Shown here: positions 1 through 10,062 of the stretch, piece after piece
Layout: every line of letters begins with the position of its first letter
Numbering within the stretch: the stretch's first letter is position 1
DNA from: Sclerotinia nivalis
Taxonomy: Eukaryota; Ascomycota; Leotiomycetes; Helotiales; Sclerotiniaceae
Direction of reading: 5' to 3'
Assembly: GCA_029531795.1 (NCBI GenBank)
Contig: JAPEIS010000004.1
Span: forward strand, 2,232,001-2,296,000
DNA length: 64,000 nt
Translations under genes and position numbers: made by a program
Notes under the pieces: generated by a model
The model's input: the letters and a program-made list of their open reading frames with translations, nothing else
Told to the model about the DNA's origin: nothing
Databases searched by the model: none

Positions 1-678
1 TGAGGTGAGGCGAGGTGAGGTGAGGTGAGATGGGATGGGATTTTAGTTTTTTGATCGAAGAGGGAAGTGTAGAGTTTGGAGTGTGGAGAATGGATGGATG
101 GAGGAAAGGAGTTCGACGAGATGGCTACTGGGATAATGTGGAGGATAATGTAGAATTTGTGTCTTAAGGCAATTGAGTTTTCCATGTGGATAAGTCAAGT
201 TATTGTATACCTACCTAGGTAAGGAAAGTAAATGAAGGGGTAGCGAGGGGACTAGGGATTATATACTATATGAAGTATATCATAAGATTATATAATTTGC
301 TGTGTAGTGCGGTTTTCGAGTTTGATAATGAGGTGAGGAGAGGTAAGTGAGATGGGATGAGGTTTTTTGACCGGAGTTTTTGGGTCGGAGTGTGGAGTTG
401 GGGAATGGAGGAAGGGGGTTTGATGAGATTGCTATTGGGACCATGTGAAGTCCGTTTAGGTCATTAGTGAAAATTCTCGCACAGATAGACAGAAGAGATG
501 GGGTATTTGTATCAAACTTCATCTGATCATTTAGATGATTGCTTCATAAATTCCATTGATATTGATCAGGTATTGAATAATTACTTCATAAATTTCATTA
601 AAGTATTCATCGATCCATCACATTACGAGTAAAAGCATCATGTGCACATATCCCACAAGCCCATTCATTGCACCCAAT
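1..678. other. Spacer downstream of glutamate decarboxylase
   Basis: Apart from the degenerate duplication there is only AT-rich sequence and short chance ORFs. It probably includes the 3' UTR of the minus-strand decarboxylase gene that ends at 679. Confidence 0.6.
19..446. repeat. Degenerate direct duplication of about 110 bp
   Basis: Positions about 19-128 and 337-446 read alike. Both have a GAGATGGGATG-type start, then a T-run with TTTTTTGA, then a GGAGTGTGGAG block, a GAATGG-AGGAA block and a CGA/TGATGAGAT-GCTA-TGGGA block. The copies have diverged by substitutions and small indels. Purine-rich GAGGTGAGGC tandem steps precede the first copy. No coding sense was recognised, so this looks like an old local duplication in a spacer. 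Confidence 0.6.
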
Positions 679-2487
679 TTAGCAAACCGCCCTATGCACG
701 CCGTGACTCATCGGTCTTTCTCCTCCCTTACCCTGTCCTTTTCCATGCCTGTGTCCCAAACTTCCATGATTCTTCTCCGCACTTCCATGTCCCTTGCTCA
801 AATGTTCATTCAAAATACTCAAATCTTGTGTATCATTGTCAATCAAATTCTGCGTCGTTGCACAAATATCCGCAATCAGTCGATCCAGAAGATCAAAACT
901 CATACTTTCTCTAACGACCACTCTTAAAATTTCAATATTTTCTTCGTTGGGAGGAAGCGGGTAGTTGGGAATAATGTATTGTTTGGCGCGCAGAAGATTG
1001 GAGACACTTTCTTGCTTGATGTGAGGGAACTCTTTCTGGAATTCGTCGGAGAAGCGGAAGGCGACGACGGGGAGACCGGCGTTATAATCGGCGGATGTTT
1101 CGTCTTCGGCAAAGAAGACGGCAGCGCTTTGGCCTTGAGCTTTGTGCTCACCTTTCTTACGGTGGATATCAGAAACGCATGTGTACCATCCTGTGGCTTC
1201 GAGAGATTTGGAGAGGAGACGGGCGTTGCTCAGACAGTTTTCCATGATTTGACGGTAACCCTTGAAGCCGAGGTGAATGAGGTTATAGTACTGAGCAATC
1301 ACTTGAGCGCCTGGTCGAGAAAAGTTGAGAGTGTAGGATGTCTCTGTTCCACCTAAATAATGGAGTTCAAAGATGAGATGTTTGGGGAGGTAGGAATCGT
1401 CGCGCCAGATAATCCATCCTACGCCTGCATATACTAAACCAAACTTGTGGCCGGATGTGTTGATAGATTTGACTCGGGGGAGCTCGAAGTTCCATTTTGA
1501 ACCATCGGCTTTGGCATATGTGAATGGAGCCACAAATCCTCCTGACGCCGCATCGACATGGATTGGGATATCAATGCCGGTCTCGGCTTCATAGTCGTCG
1601 AGGATCTTAGAGATTTCTTCGACTGGTTCGTAGTGGCCGGTGTACGTGCTTCCTAGAATAACGAAGATACCAATGGTATTTTCATCGATATTTTCTTTGA
1701 CCAAGTCTGGGTCAAGTCTGTAATTTGACTTTTCAGAGACTGGAAGGATTCTAGCCTCAACCTCAAAGTATCGGGCGAATTTCTCAAGAGCTACCTGAGC
1801 ATTGGCTCCCATAATTATATTTGGCTTGGATTTATCCTTTCCTTCAGCATCACGTTTTTCTTGCCAACGTCTTTTCATAGCTAGTCCACCAAGATGGATG
1901 GCTTCTGAAGAACCAGTTGTTGCAGACCCAATCGCTTTCTCTCCCTTTTGTGCTCCCCAGAGATTCGCGATAATGGAAACGCATCTTGCGTGTATTTGCA
2001 TCATTGCTGGATATTCATCCGCATCGGACATATTTTTGGAAATATTTTCGAACATCAATTGTTCAGCATGAGATTCCATGTATGTACCGACGAAACTGGT
2101 GGTGAAATTAGTAATTGTCAACTGACTTCTCTTTTCTCTGAAAAGTCAAACGGGTAAACAAACCTTGCCAGATTCAAATTAGGTCTGCCATCAAGATCTA
2201 ATTCATCCTTCAAAATTTGATGAACAGCATCAGCTGGTGCACCATCTTGTGGTATTTGGAATTTTGATATTTCTTGTTGGGAAGCATATCGCGTAGAGTA
2301 TGGGGTGATATGAGAGGTTCCTCCTCTGGTATGTATATGCCTTTTACCAGCTTCTTTCATATGCATATGTTGAAGACTCTCAACAATCTCATCTGGATCG
2401 ACCTGAATTGGAGATTTGGTCAGTCTGATAAACCTTGAAATTTGATACTCAAGGAGAGTATTGACTTACATGGCGTGCGAGAGACAT
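679..2487 (-). CDS. Glutamate decarboxylase (PLP-dependent)
   Basis: Converts L-glutamate to GABA and CO2, a cytosolic entry to the GABA shunt. Three exons are read on the minus strand: 2487-2470, 2402-2164 and 2095-679, giving 557 aa, the usual size for fungal GAD. The start is ATG at 2487 (MSLARH), followed by a GTAAGT donor. Intron 2 (2163-2096) has an ACTAAT branch-like site and a CAG acceptor, and splicing restores the family's NLAS-F-TYME stretch. The PLP-binding Ser-x-His-Lys motif (SGHKFG) puts the Schiff-base lysine at about residue 303; HVDAASGGF lies about 35 residues before it, as in group II decarboxylases. The last 40 residues are a Gly/His/Lys-rich tail of unknown role. The family assignment is secure; the exact first exon is inferred from splice signals. 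Confidence 0.93.
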
Positions 2488-3881
2488 GGTGATCGAATTG
2501 AATTAGAAAGTTACTATGAGTTGTACTGAGTATTTGCAGGATTCGAAGGGGATGAAAGCAGTATGTTAATGTCAGCAGTAATGAGAGTATTGGAGAATAT
2601 AAGTAAATTGTTGTCAGATATCAATAACTTGGCTGGCACCAGAAAAGCTTTATGACGACATTCGAAATATATGCTAAAAAGCTTGTTTCGTAACCCTGTA
2701 TGAGGTCCTGACTTGTGGAGCTGTTCGAAACTTGAAGCTTGAGAAGCTCGATTGCTCAAGCTTGGAATGATTAAGATCTTTTTTAGTTTAGGAGATTCGT
2801 GTCGATTTCGGTTCTGGGGCTAGAACCTGGAATTTGGAACCTGGATGAAGCTCAACATACATGAAGCTTTGGGGGAAATCATCGCAATCATCGTTACCGT
2901 TCGTACCAGTTACATGCGAGCGAGGAATCTTGACGGAAGAAAGCGCGGATGCATTTATTCCCCACGATTGCATCCTCTTATCGTTATCGCCTTGGTGACG
3001 ATGAGATGGGAACCAGCTTTAAATCTATCAACCAGCCTTTTCAGACTTTCGCAGCTTGGAAAGGCAAGAGATAGGTATATATCTAGGATTTATGGCAGCT
3101 AAAACAATATTTGCATTACTTAGCCGAGTATCTCTAAGGTTCCATTCCTTCTATCCCCTATTTTCGATTTTTTTTTATGAGAAATCCTTTCTATAAGTCT
3201 GCTGGTTGCTGCCGATCAACCTTTGTACACATACTACAACAAAATGCTACCTGCTTGTTACGAGAGTTTTCACGGACTTTCATTTATGCCTTGTCCGTCG
3301 GTTTTTGTAACCTCCGATCGAGGGGTAAATCCAAAACGGCTAGATGATTGGCTGGTAAGCTGCATAACTCACAATGCAGCATAACGCCTCCTACTTGGAT
3401 CGATGATGTTATGGATTTCGTCTTCTTACAAAGAAACACGCAAGCATTCACTACCTCCGTCTCTTCCCTCTCTTGGGAAGTATACGTGGATCAATTGCGA
3501 CATTTGGCCACTGTCTAACAAACAGAAACTCGGTTTCTAAGAGGTACTCGAAGTATAATAAAGATCAATTAACTCAGCGTTTTCTATATCTCATTCCCAT
3601 TCTCCGTTAGTTTTTTCTTCAACATTTACTTCAAATCGAATCAGCAATTCCAAGCTAATCTATTTCCAAATTCTTCTGGTGATTTGCCTTTGTCTCATAC
3701 TGTTTCGGGAACTAATTAGACCCGAAGCCGAGTTGCCTCGTATCAGAAAAGCTGCATTTACGCGCGGCGAGAGAAGGCGTCATTGATTACTAGTATCTTG
3801 GCCCTGATCAGCATTCCATTTATATTCATATCTACCTAGATCCACGCCTCCTCTCTCTGTTTTCTCATCAATTATTTCAAT
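2488..3881. other. Divergent spacer between GAD and fasciclin gene
   Basis: The 1.4 kb between two divergent starts should hold both promoters. Only short overlapping ORFs are present. A pyrimidine-rich tract (about 3850-3870) directly precedes the fasciclin ATG, a common fungal core-promoter feature. Confidence 0.5.
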
Positions 3882-5382
3882 ATGAAGTTCTCAACTACTC
3901 TTTTGCCCCTTGCGGCAGTTTCTACTGCTTTCGTTATTCCTGATGAACAGATAACCAATCAGATCATCATTGAATCTCAGACAAGTTCAAAGACATGGCT
4001 CGATAGAATTTCAGAGACTAAAGACAATGTTTTCTCCCATGCCGAAAAATCCTTTAAAGATGCAGTTGCATTCAGCGGGAATGCTCTCGATAATGCCATC
4101 GATAGCCTTTCCGAGGCTGGTGAAAAAGCCCAAAATGTCATTGAATGTCACCATTCAATGTCAAAGTTTGATATATCCGGCTGGTTAGATTCTGCCATTT
4201 CTGCTGTCGAGGATATCGATATCTTTGATCACCCTCACGAGAAACCTCCTCATCACGGAAAACCTCACCACCCAAAGAATCCACATCATGGTCATGAAAA
4301 GCCTAATAAGACTGTCTACGAATTAATTGCTAGTAGCAAGTATACTACCAAGCTTGCTAAGCTCATCAACGAATATCCGGATATCGTTGATGCTTTGAAT
4401 GGCACAAAGGCAAACTACACAGTATTCGCACCAACTGATAAAGCGTTCGAGAAGATTCCAGATCATCATAAGAAACCTTCGAGGGAATTGATCAAGGCTG
4501 TCCTTGAATACCACGTATCTCCAGATTTCTATCCAGCCGGTCGTGTCCTCGTTTCACACACTATTCCAACCACATTGGATGAGAGTCGTCTTGGGGATGA
4601 ACCTCAACGTCTTCGTGTTGGTTTAGGTCTCAAGGGGTTGGCCGTCAACTTCTACAGCAGAGTAGTTGCTGTTAATATTGTATGTTCCACTATCTCTTCC
4701 TATTTCAATAAATAGTACTAACTTCCCATAGTTCGGAACAAACGGAGTAATTCACGGCGTCGATTCCCTTCTCCTCCCACCTCCTCCAGCTCTCAAAATC
4801 ATTGAACTCCTCCCAGGCGAATTCTCAACTCTTCAGCTCGGTCTCGAAAAAACAGGTCTCTTCGAGTCCATTGCTTCATCACCACATACAGGAGGTACAT
4901 TATTCGCACCCAGCAACTGGGCATTCCAAAAGCTTGGCCCTAAAATCAATGCATTTCTCTTCAGCAAATACGGCGAAAAATATCTAAAAGCCCTTCTCAA
5001 ATACCACGTCGTTGCAAACCAAACTCTCTACTCTGATGCTTTCTACAAGGCTAAGTCTGATGATAAGAGCATCAACCTTGTTGATGAGATCGATGCTGCG
5101 GATATCCCCAAGGGACACTTCCACGTTGATCTCCCTACCTTGTTGGAAAACAAGAGTCTCAGCATCGACATTGGAAGATTTGGTGGTTTCATTACTATCA
5201 AGATTAATGGATTTAGTAGCGTTAGTGTTCAAGATGGCATTGCTAAGGATGGTGTCATTCATGTTTTGAGCTCGGTTTTGATCCCACCTAAGACTCCGGG
5301 TGGAGGATTGTGGGCTGGAGAAGAATTGGAGGTGGAGGACTTGATGGAGAGATTGATTCCTTATATGAATGAGGAATTGTAA
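3882..5382 (+). CDS. Secreted fasciclin (FAS1) domain protein with His-rich linker
   Basis: Two exons, 3882-4679 and 4732-5382, give 482 aa. The 52-nt intron has a GTATGT donor, a TACTAAC branch site and a CATAG acceptor, and it joins the frame at VNI/FGTNG. Residues 1-19 form a hydrophobic signal peptide. A helical region follows, then a linker at about 117-139 rich in His, Pro and Lys with nine histidines. There are two FAS1 repeats, roughly 143-285 and 290-440, each with the YTVFAPTDKAF or GTLFAPSNWAF box and a later conserved YH segment; G-VIHGVD closes the first. FAS1 proteins act in cell-surface adhesion in fungi. The His-rich stretch could bind metal, but that is inference. No clear GPI signal is seen at the C-terminus. 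Confidence 0.85.
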
Positions 5383-5857
5383 GATGTGGATAGCGTAATA
5401 GGAATACGGGCCAAGGATACGGATCTCGAAATATGTATAGTATTATTGGGTATGATTGAACACAGATAACAAAGTAACAAAATGACGAACTCCGCGATGT
5501 TTACCCTGTGTTGTGCATTGCAAAAGTTTCCCCTTCACTTGTTTGCCGGCCCCAAAACCTTACATGCTTACGTTGCCTCTCGCCGTATGTGTCATACAAC
5601 GAACAACTATCACATGCATATCTCTACGAGCACTCACCGAACTTCCAACAGTTGGTCCTTAAAATATCTACATATTAGTAGTTATCGTCCTAATTCTAAA
5701 GATAACATAAACTTCCTAATTCCCTCCTGTCCATTCTCACAATATAACCTAACCTGATCACCAATCCAACTTCTCTTCAACGATCCTCTGCAACCCCACA
5801 CTCACATCCCCATCCATTGATTTATAAACATTCAAGATTTTTTGATAAAACTACATC
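5383..5857. other. Short spacer
   Basis: Probably the fasciclin 3' UTR followed by the promoter of the small gene at 5858. A C/T-rich segment lies at about 5715-5815. No gene is seen. Confidence 0.5.
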
Positions 5858-6350
5858 ATGGACTCTAATGAAATCAAAACCCAATCCCAAGCCCAAACTC
5901 AAATGCCCAAAAAGAATCAATCTTTAGAATTAGTAAGGTTGACCGTAAAAGAACATCTCGATGATTTCTGGGAATTTTGGAAAGAGGAACGAGGGGTTGT
6001 TTGGTCGTATGTCCTTAAATTGCTTTCTTTTACTTTCCTTTAATTCCTTAGTTCCTTTTTCTCCTTTTCCACTCTTCTCCTCCCTCTCTTCCAATTCCTC
6101 TTCCTCCTATTATTCTTTTATCTCCCTGCTCACACTCGTCTGTTTTTCTACAATATCCCAAACTAACAAACTCCCAAGAACTAAAGGCACTCAGGAAACA
6201 AAAGAAGAAGCGCTAGAACTCATGAAATTTATCTTACCAAAGACAGAAGATAATCCGGAGGGAGAGACGGACGGAAGCGATAAATTTGCTATTATTTTGA
6301 AGGCGGAGGGGGATGGAGAGGGTAGTGAGTATTTTCATTTCAGTATCTAG
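5858..6350 (+). CDS. Small hypothetical protein (106 aa)
   Basis: Two exons, 5858-6006 and 6179-6350, are proposed. The donor is GTATGT, a long pyrimidine-rich intron has an ACTAAC branch site at about 6162, and the acceptor is CAAG. The frame is kept across the junction. The product has a Gln/Lys-rich start, an amphipathic acidic/aromatic segment around residues 28-50 (HLDDFWEFWKEERG) and an acidic C-terminal half. No family was recognised. The clean splice signals and charged composition argue that it is real, but expression evidence would be needed. Confidence 0.5.
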
Positions 6351-6878
6351 GGGGTTCATTTTTTGTGGAAGTTGAACGAGTTAAGTCGGGGGCCGCGCAG
6401 TGAAGGAAGAAAGAAGATTTGGGAAGAGAAAATGATGGCCCTGAGGTGATTGAGATGGTTTGCACGCTGCGTGAAGAATGAACAGGAAAGTCACCTGGAA
6501 GTTTTTGGGTGGTGTACTTTGTGACTTATCAATACACTACTTAAGGGTAGATGAAACTCTAGATTGCGTATAGAGAAAAAGCGCATTCTCAAGTCCGGAT
6601 AATATGAGGGAGCGTCTACAACCTTTGAAATGGTGGCGTGCGCACGCCAGTTCCATAGTTAGACTGGGGAAAGAAGTTTGGACTTGTACTCTGACTATGG
6701 GCTCCTGAAAAGATGGCCTTCAACGCTTTTGAGCTCGTTGAGTAGCCGTTCTTTTTTTCCTACTTCGTATCGCCGCTACTCCGTACTTTGTTTTCTCCTA
6801 TCCTTTCATGTCCTTTCTTTCCGTCCTTTTCATTCCTATACTAACTAAGTACTTCTAGAACCGTCTAAATGTGTAGGT
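6351..6878. other. Spacer
   Basis: No supported ORF. It contains a T-rich run near 6750-6830 and plain intergenic sequence. Confidence 0.5.
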
Positions 6879-7004
6879 ATGGCCGGAACTAACCGCCATT
6901 CACCCCAGGGTCTTGAATTAGGCTATTGTATAAACCCTAACTACTGGGGTAATGGATATGCTACATGGGGGATAACAGTTTTTGAGGATATTTTGGGGGA
7001 TTGA
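6879..7004 (+). pseudogene. Remnant of a GNAT-type acetyltransferase
   Basis: A 41-codon ORF from ATG at 6879 carries the sequence LELGYCINPNYWGNGYAT. This matches the acetyl-CoA binding motif A of RimJ-like GNAT enzymes (ELGYW-INP-YWG-GYATEA; family knowledge). The ORF stops soon after, at 7002, directly before a GTATGT donor-like site. The rest of the roughly 180-residue domain is not visible in frame. Lysine-rich open sequence at about 7078-7240 on the same strand could be further decayed exon. I read it as a fragment left from a lost gene; a mis-spliced intact gene is less likely. Confidence 0.45.
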
Positions 7005-7744
7005 AGGTATGTTTTCGGTTCTTCCTCTTGACATTTGACTACCATCCGTTTCCATATCGGGGATAACATTCAAATCTAAAGAAAATACCACCAAGGCGAA
7101 AGAGAAGAAAAATGCAAGAGGAAAAGATGAAGAGGATATACTAATACAATCCTCAAAACAGAAAGATCTCACATTCCCCACCTCGTCGCGAAAGTCGATC
7201 CGAGGAATAAAGCAAGCGAGAGAACAGCAATGAAAGTGGGAGCGAGAAAAGGAGAGCTTCTTGAAAAGGTAGGTTTCTAGGGGAATTATTGTATCATAGA
7301 ACTGGTGAAAAACTAATGATTTTGCAATATTTGTAGTATTATTCGAGAAGAATAGATGAAGGAAAGAAGAGTGACGTGTGGTGTTGGTATTTTGATAGAC
7401 CTAGATCTAGTAGTGATGAGGAAGAAAATGTGGTGGAGGACGGAGAACAGGTATATAGCCACGCATAAGATGGCAGGATCCTCGATATTTAGACTAGAAA
7501 TATTGAGTGATAGCTGCATTGACAAAAGACACGCTTACTGTAGCTCTGATTGGTCGACTGATACCAAAAACAAGTGAATTGATGCAATCTTACGTACAGT
7601 ACCTGGTGATTCACCATTTACTCAAACCGAATCTTTAGGTTCCTTCTAGTATGCCCCGCACCCTGACTCTTTCTGAAGGTCGTCGCAACAAAAGAATCAA
7701 CTTTACCCTCAGCTTGACTCACTCGCCAAAAGATTTACCATACT
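7005..7744. other. Spacer with possible decayed exon
   Basis: Holds the lysine-rich open stretch at about 7078-7240 (+) mentioned with the GNAT remnant, and otherwise only short ORFs with no recognisable family. Confidence 0.35.
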
Positions 7745-8450
7745 ATGAACAACAAAATGGCATCAGGAACGACCGAACCCGCCTTCTATCGCTTCCCAAG
7801 ACTTCCGCTCGAGCTTCGTCGCAAAATATGGAGGTCATCACTTCCTGGACCTCGATTGATCGGCATCTCTCTTAGAGGAGAAAATTTCATGAGCAATGCC
7901 ACCCTTCCTATCGGCCTGCAAATCTGCAAAGAATCCCGAGATGAGACTAAGATTTTATAAGCTTTGCTTCGCCGCGCAGCCGTCACAAGCCCGCATATAC
8001 TTCAACGTTGATTACGATGCGATACGCCTCCTTATTCCGCGATCCATGAGGATGTCTACCTACTTCGGCCTCTTTTCTATGGCCAATGCCACCGTTAAAG
8101 ATGATATCAAGGTTGTCTTTATGGAAAATGGATGGGAGCTTGCAGACAAAGCTTCTCCCATGCCCTTGCTTGGACCAGATTGCCGGGTATTTCTGTTCCA
8201 GAAGAGGTGTAACATGCTCGGAGTTTTATCATCATTTCGCCAGGTAGACTCCATGGTGCACTGGTACGTGCGAGAGATCCCATCGTTTCAAGTGATATTT
8301 GGCACTTCCAAAGTCACGGACATTTTTGGTTACAACAAGCCGGAGGGTGTAGCAAATCCCAATCCTCTTCTCATTAAGGAAGATTGGACTACCGGTTTTC
8401 ATGGGCTTGGTGGCATTGCCAGGCAGTATGTTGAAAGTCTATTGCCTTGA
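7745..8450 (+). pseudogene. 2EXR-domain protein, interrupted by a frameshift
   Basis: The N-terminal part (ATG 7745) reads FYRFPRLPLELRRKIWRSSLPGPRLI, the 2EXR motif of a large fungus-specific F-box-like family, and continues to ICKESRDETKIL before a stop at 7958. The neighbouring frame picks up with FYKLCFAA and IYFNVDYDAIRLL, exactly the family's next block, and runs to a stop at 8448. One indel near 7950-7957 would join the frames. There are no GT/AG sites that would make this an intron. The role of the family is unknown. Either the gene is a young pseudogene or the base run AAGATTTTATAAG holds a sequencing error. Confidence 0.7.
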
Positions 8451-9118
8451 TAAGTGGAAGATCAATACCATACACACGAGAGTCCCAGGTTAGCCATTGG
8501 ATATAGCAATCCATTAGCTAGATGGCGAAGCATTGTGTTAAATAGTAATCCGCAAGATAGCGAAGCTATCCAATCAATATCAACGAGTTGACCCCCTATG
8601 ATGAATCTGTATTTAAAAAAAAAATGGTAGAAATCCCAGGGAGGAGGGAAAGATCGATCAATTGAATGTTCATCTTCACACTGCCATAGAAATGCAGGAG
8701 AAGATATGAAAAGATGTTTGTATATCAAGTCAAGCATGGCCCGTGCGCGACACTCTTATTATTTACTAATTAATAGCAACAAACGCGATTTACAACACAG
8801 CAACATAATGCCACACGGAGTAAACGTTTCACACAATTTGAAGGCTAAGGAAAGCAACGGCAGTATTCTTGTCATTTTTCAGAAGTATAAGCTGCATATC
8901 GTCTAGAATTATCGCACAAAGAGTGTTGTAGCAAGTTAGATCATATCTCCTCCTGCCTTCAATATCTACCCCTCTATCTCTCGACTTTCACACTTCAACT
9001 GGCCGTTTCCTACACAACCACACGCTCAGACATCTCTACCTTTAAGCTTTTCATTCCACTTCGGGCTTCCTATCTTCATAGGCCAATTTCCAATCTTTCA
9101 CACTCAATTCCTACAACC
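8451..9118. other. Spacer and Hsk3 promoter
   Basis: No supported gene. C/T-rich sequence at about 8945-9115 precedes the Hsk3 start codon. Confidence 0.5.
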
Positions 9119-9613
9119 ATGACATCCCGACTTCCTAGCGGCAACGCACCTCGTCTCTCCACGGCACCAAGTAGTAGCACCAAGCCTCGACAACTGGTAT
9201 GTCACTCAAAAATCTCTTTTTATTTCCAAACTACATCGCCGCAATCAGCAATCCTGACTCACAATTCTAGTCCCATCTACACGCACAACTCGCACAGCTC
9301 TCCGCCAATCTTGGTGATCTTGAGAACCTTCTACGAAATACTAGTATACAAGCTGAGTCTATACGAGGTTTGGGTGCTTTTCACGGAGGGCTGTAAGTCG
9401 TATTGTTTCCTTTCCGAATCCGAACCGAAATCCCGAAGGAACAAAGTATCTAACGATTCCCTCGATAGATTCATGGCGGCAAGCAAAGTTTTAGGAGAGG
9501 AGACGATCGCGGGCAGCTCACAACAACAACATCACGGACAGGCACAGACACAGGGACAGGGAAATCGGACAGCAGAGCGTAGGGAGGATTCCGATTCCGA
9601 TTCCGATTCCTGA
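9119..9613 (+). CDS. HSK3: DASH complex subunit Hsk3-like
   Basis: Subunit of the outer-kinetochore DASH/Dam1 ring that couples chromosomes to spindle microtubules. Three exons, 9119-9196, 9271-9392 and 9469-9613, give 114 aa. Donors are GTATGT and GTAAGT; acceptors are CTAG and ATAG. The spliced protein has a Ser/Thr/Pro-rich start, then a coiled coil at about 25-70 (QLSHLHAQLAQLSANLGDLENLL, shown in parts by the exons) and the conserved AES-IRGLGAFHGGLFMAASKVLGEE block, both typical of Hsk3-like proteins. The C-terminus is a Gln-rich stretch ending in four Ser-Asp steps encoded by a GATTCC tandem repeat. These would be acidic kinase-target-like sites, which is inference. Small, split genes of this type are often missed by annotation. 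Confidence 0.85.
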   Translation: MTSRLPSGNAPRLSTAPSSSTKPRQLVCHSKISFYFQTTSPQSAILTHNSSPIYTHNSHSSPPILVILRTFYEILVYKLSLYEVWVLFTEGCKSYCFLSESEPKSRRNKVSNDSLDRFMAASKVLGEETIAGSSQQQHHGQAQTQGQGNRTAERREDSDSDSDS

Positions 9614-9961
9614 ACGTACGTTTTGGTTGTGAATAGAACAGTGTAGGAGGCAAAAGGCAGGCCGCATATCTATTCGAGCATGGAGGCAGAATACCTAAGT
9701 CCATCCACACACATGGCCGATTTCGACGTAGCCCAAAAAAGAAAGCCGTCGCAGTCAACACCGCGATTGCCACTAAGGCTTTCAGCATGCACATCCTTTC
9801 CCTCTATTTCCTTGCGGATTTAACCATTCTAAACCACGATCCTGCACGAAAGAGATAGCAGCCCTATCTATAGATATAGTAATCCTTATGGCATCCCTGG
9901 TCAATGGACGTGCTTCTTTCTACCTTGAGATGACCAAGAGCCACAAAAGCAAAAAGCTTGT

Positions 9962-10062
9962 CTCCCTCGCGTGGGGTCGAACCACGAACCTCTCGATTTA
10001 TCTGCAAGCTTGAATTGCTTCAAGTAACAGTCGAACGCGCTAGCCAATTGCGCCACGAGGGA
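9962..10062 (-). tRNA. tRNA-Asn(GUU) with a 27-nt intron
   Basis: The minus strand folds as a tRNA. The 7-bp acceptor stem pairs TCCCTCG with CGAGGGA and the discriminator is G. The D arm is GCGC-AATTGGCTA-GCGC. The anticodon stem is TTCGA/TCGAG with loop CTGTTA-A, giving anticodon GTT at positions 34-36. The T arm is CGTGG-TTCGACC-CCACG. The D-arm and A-box region resembles eukaryotic tRNA-Asn closely. A 27-nt intron sits one base 3' of the anticodon, the canonical position. It contains a perfect hairpin of CTTGAA and TTCAAG around a GCAA loop. The mature tRNA would be 74 nt before CCA addition. Confidence 0.95.

Noticed and set aside
9471..9794. Minus-strand ORF with a signal-peptide-like start
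   Set aside because: It overlaps the well-supported Hsk3 exon 3 in antisense and shows Arg-Asn repeats that are just the complement of the GATTCC repeat.
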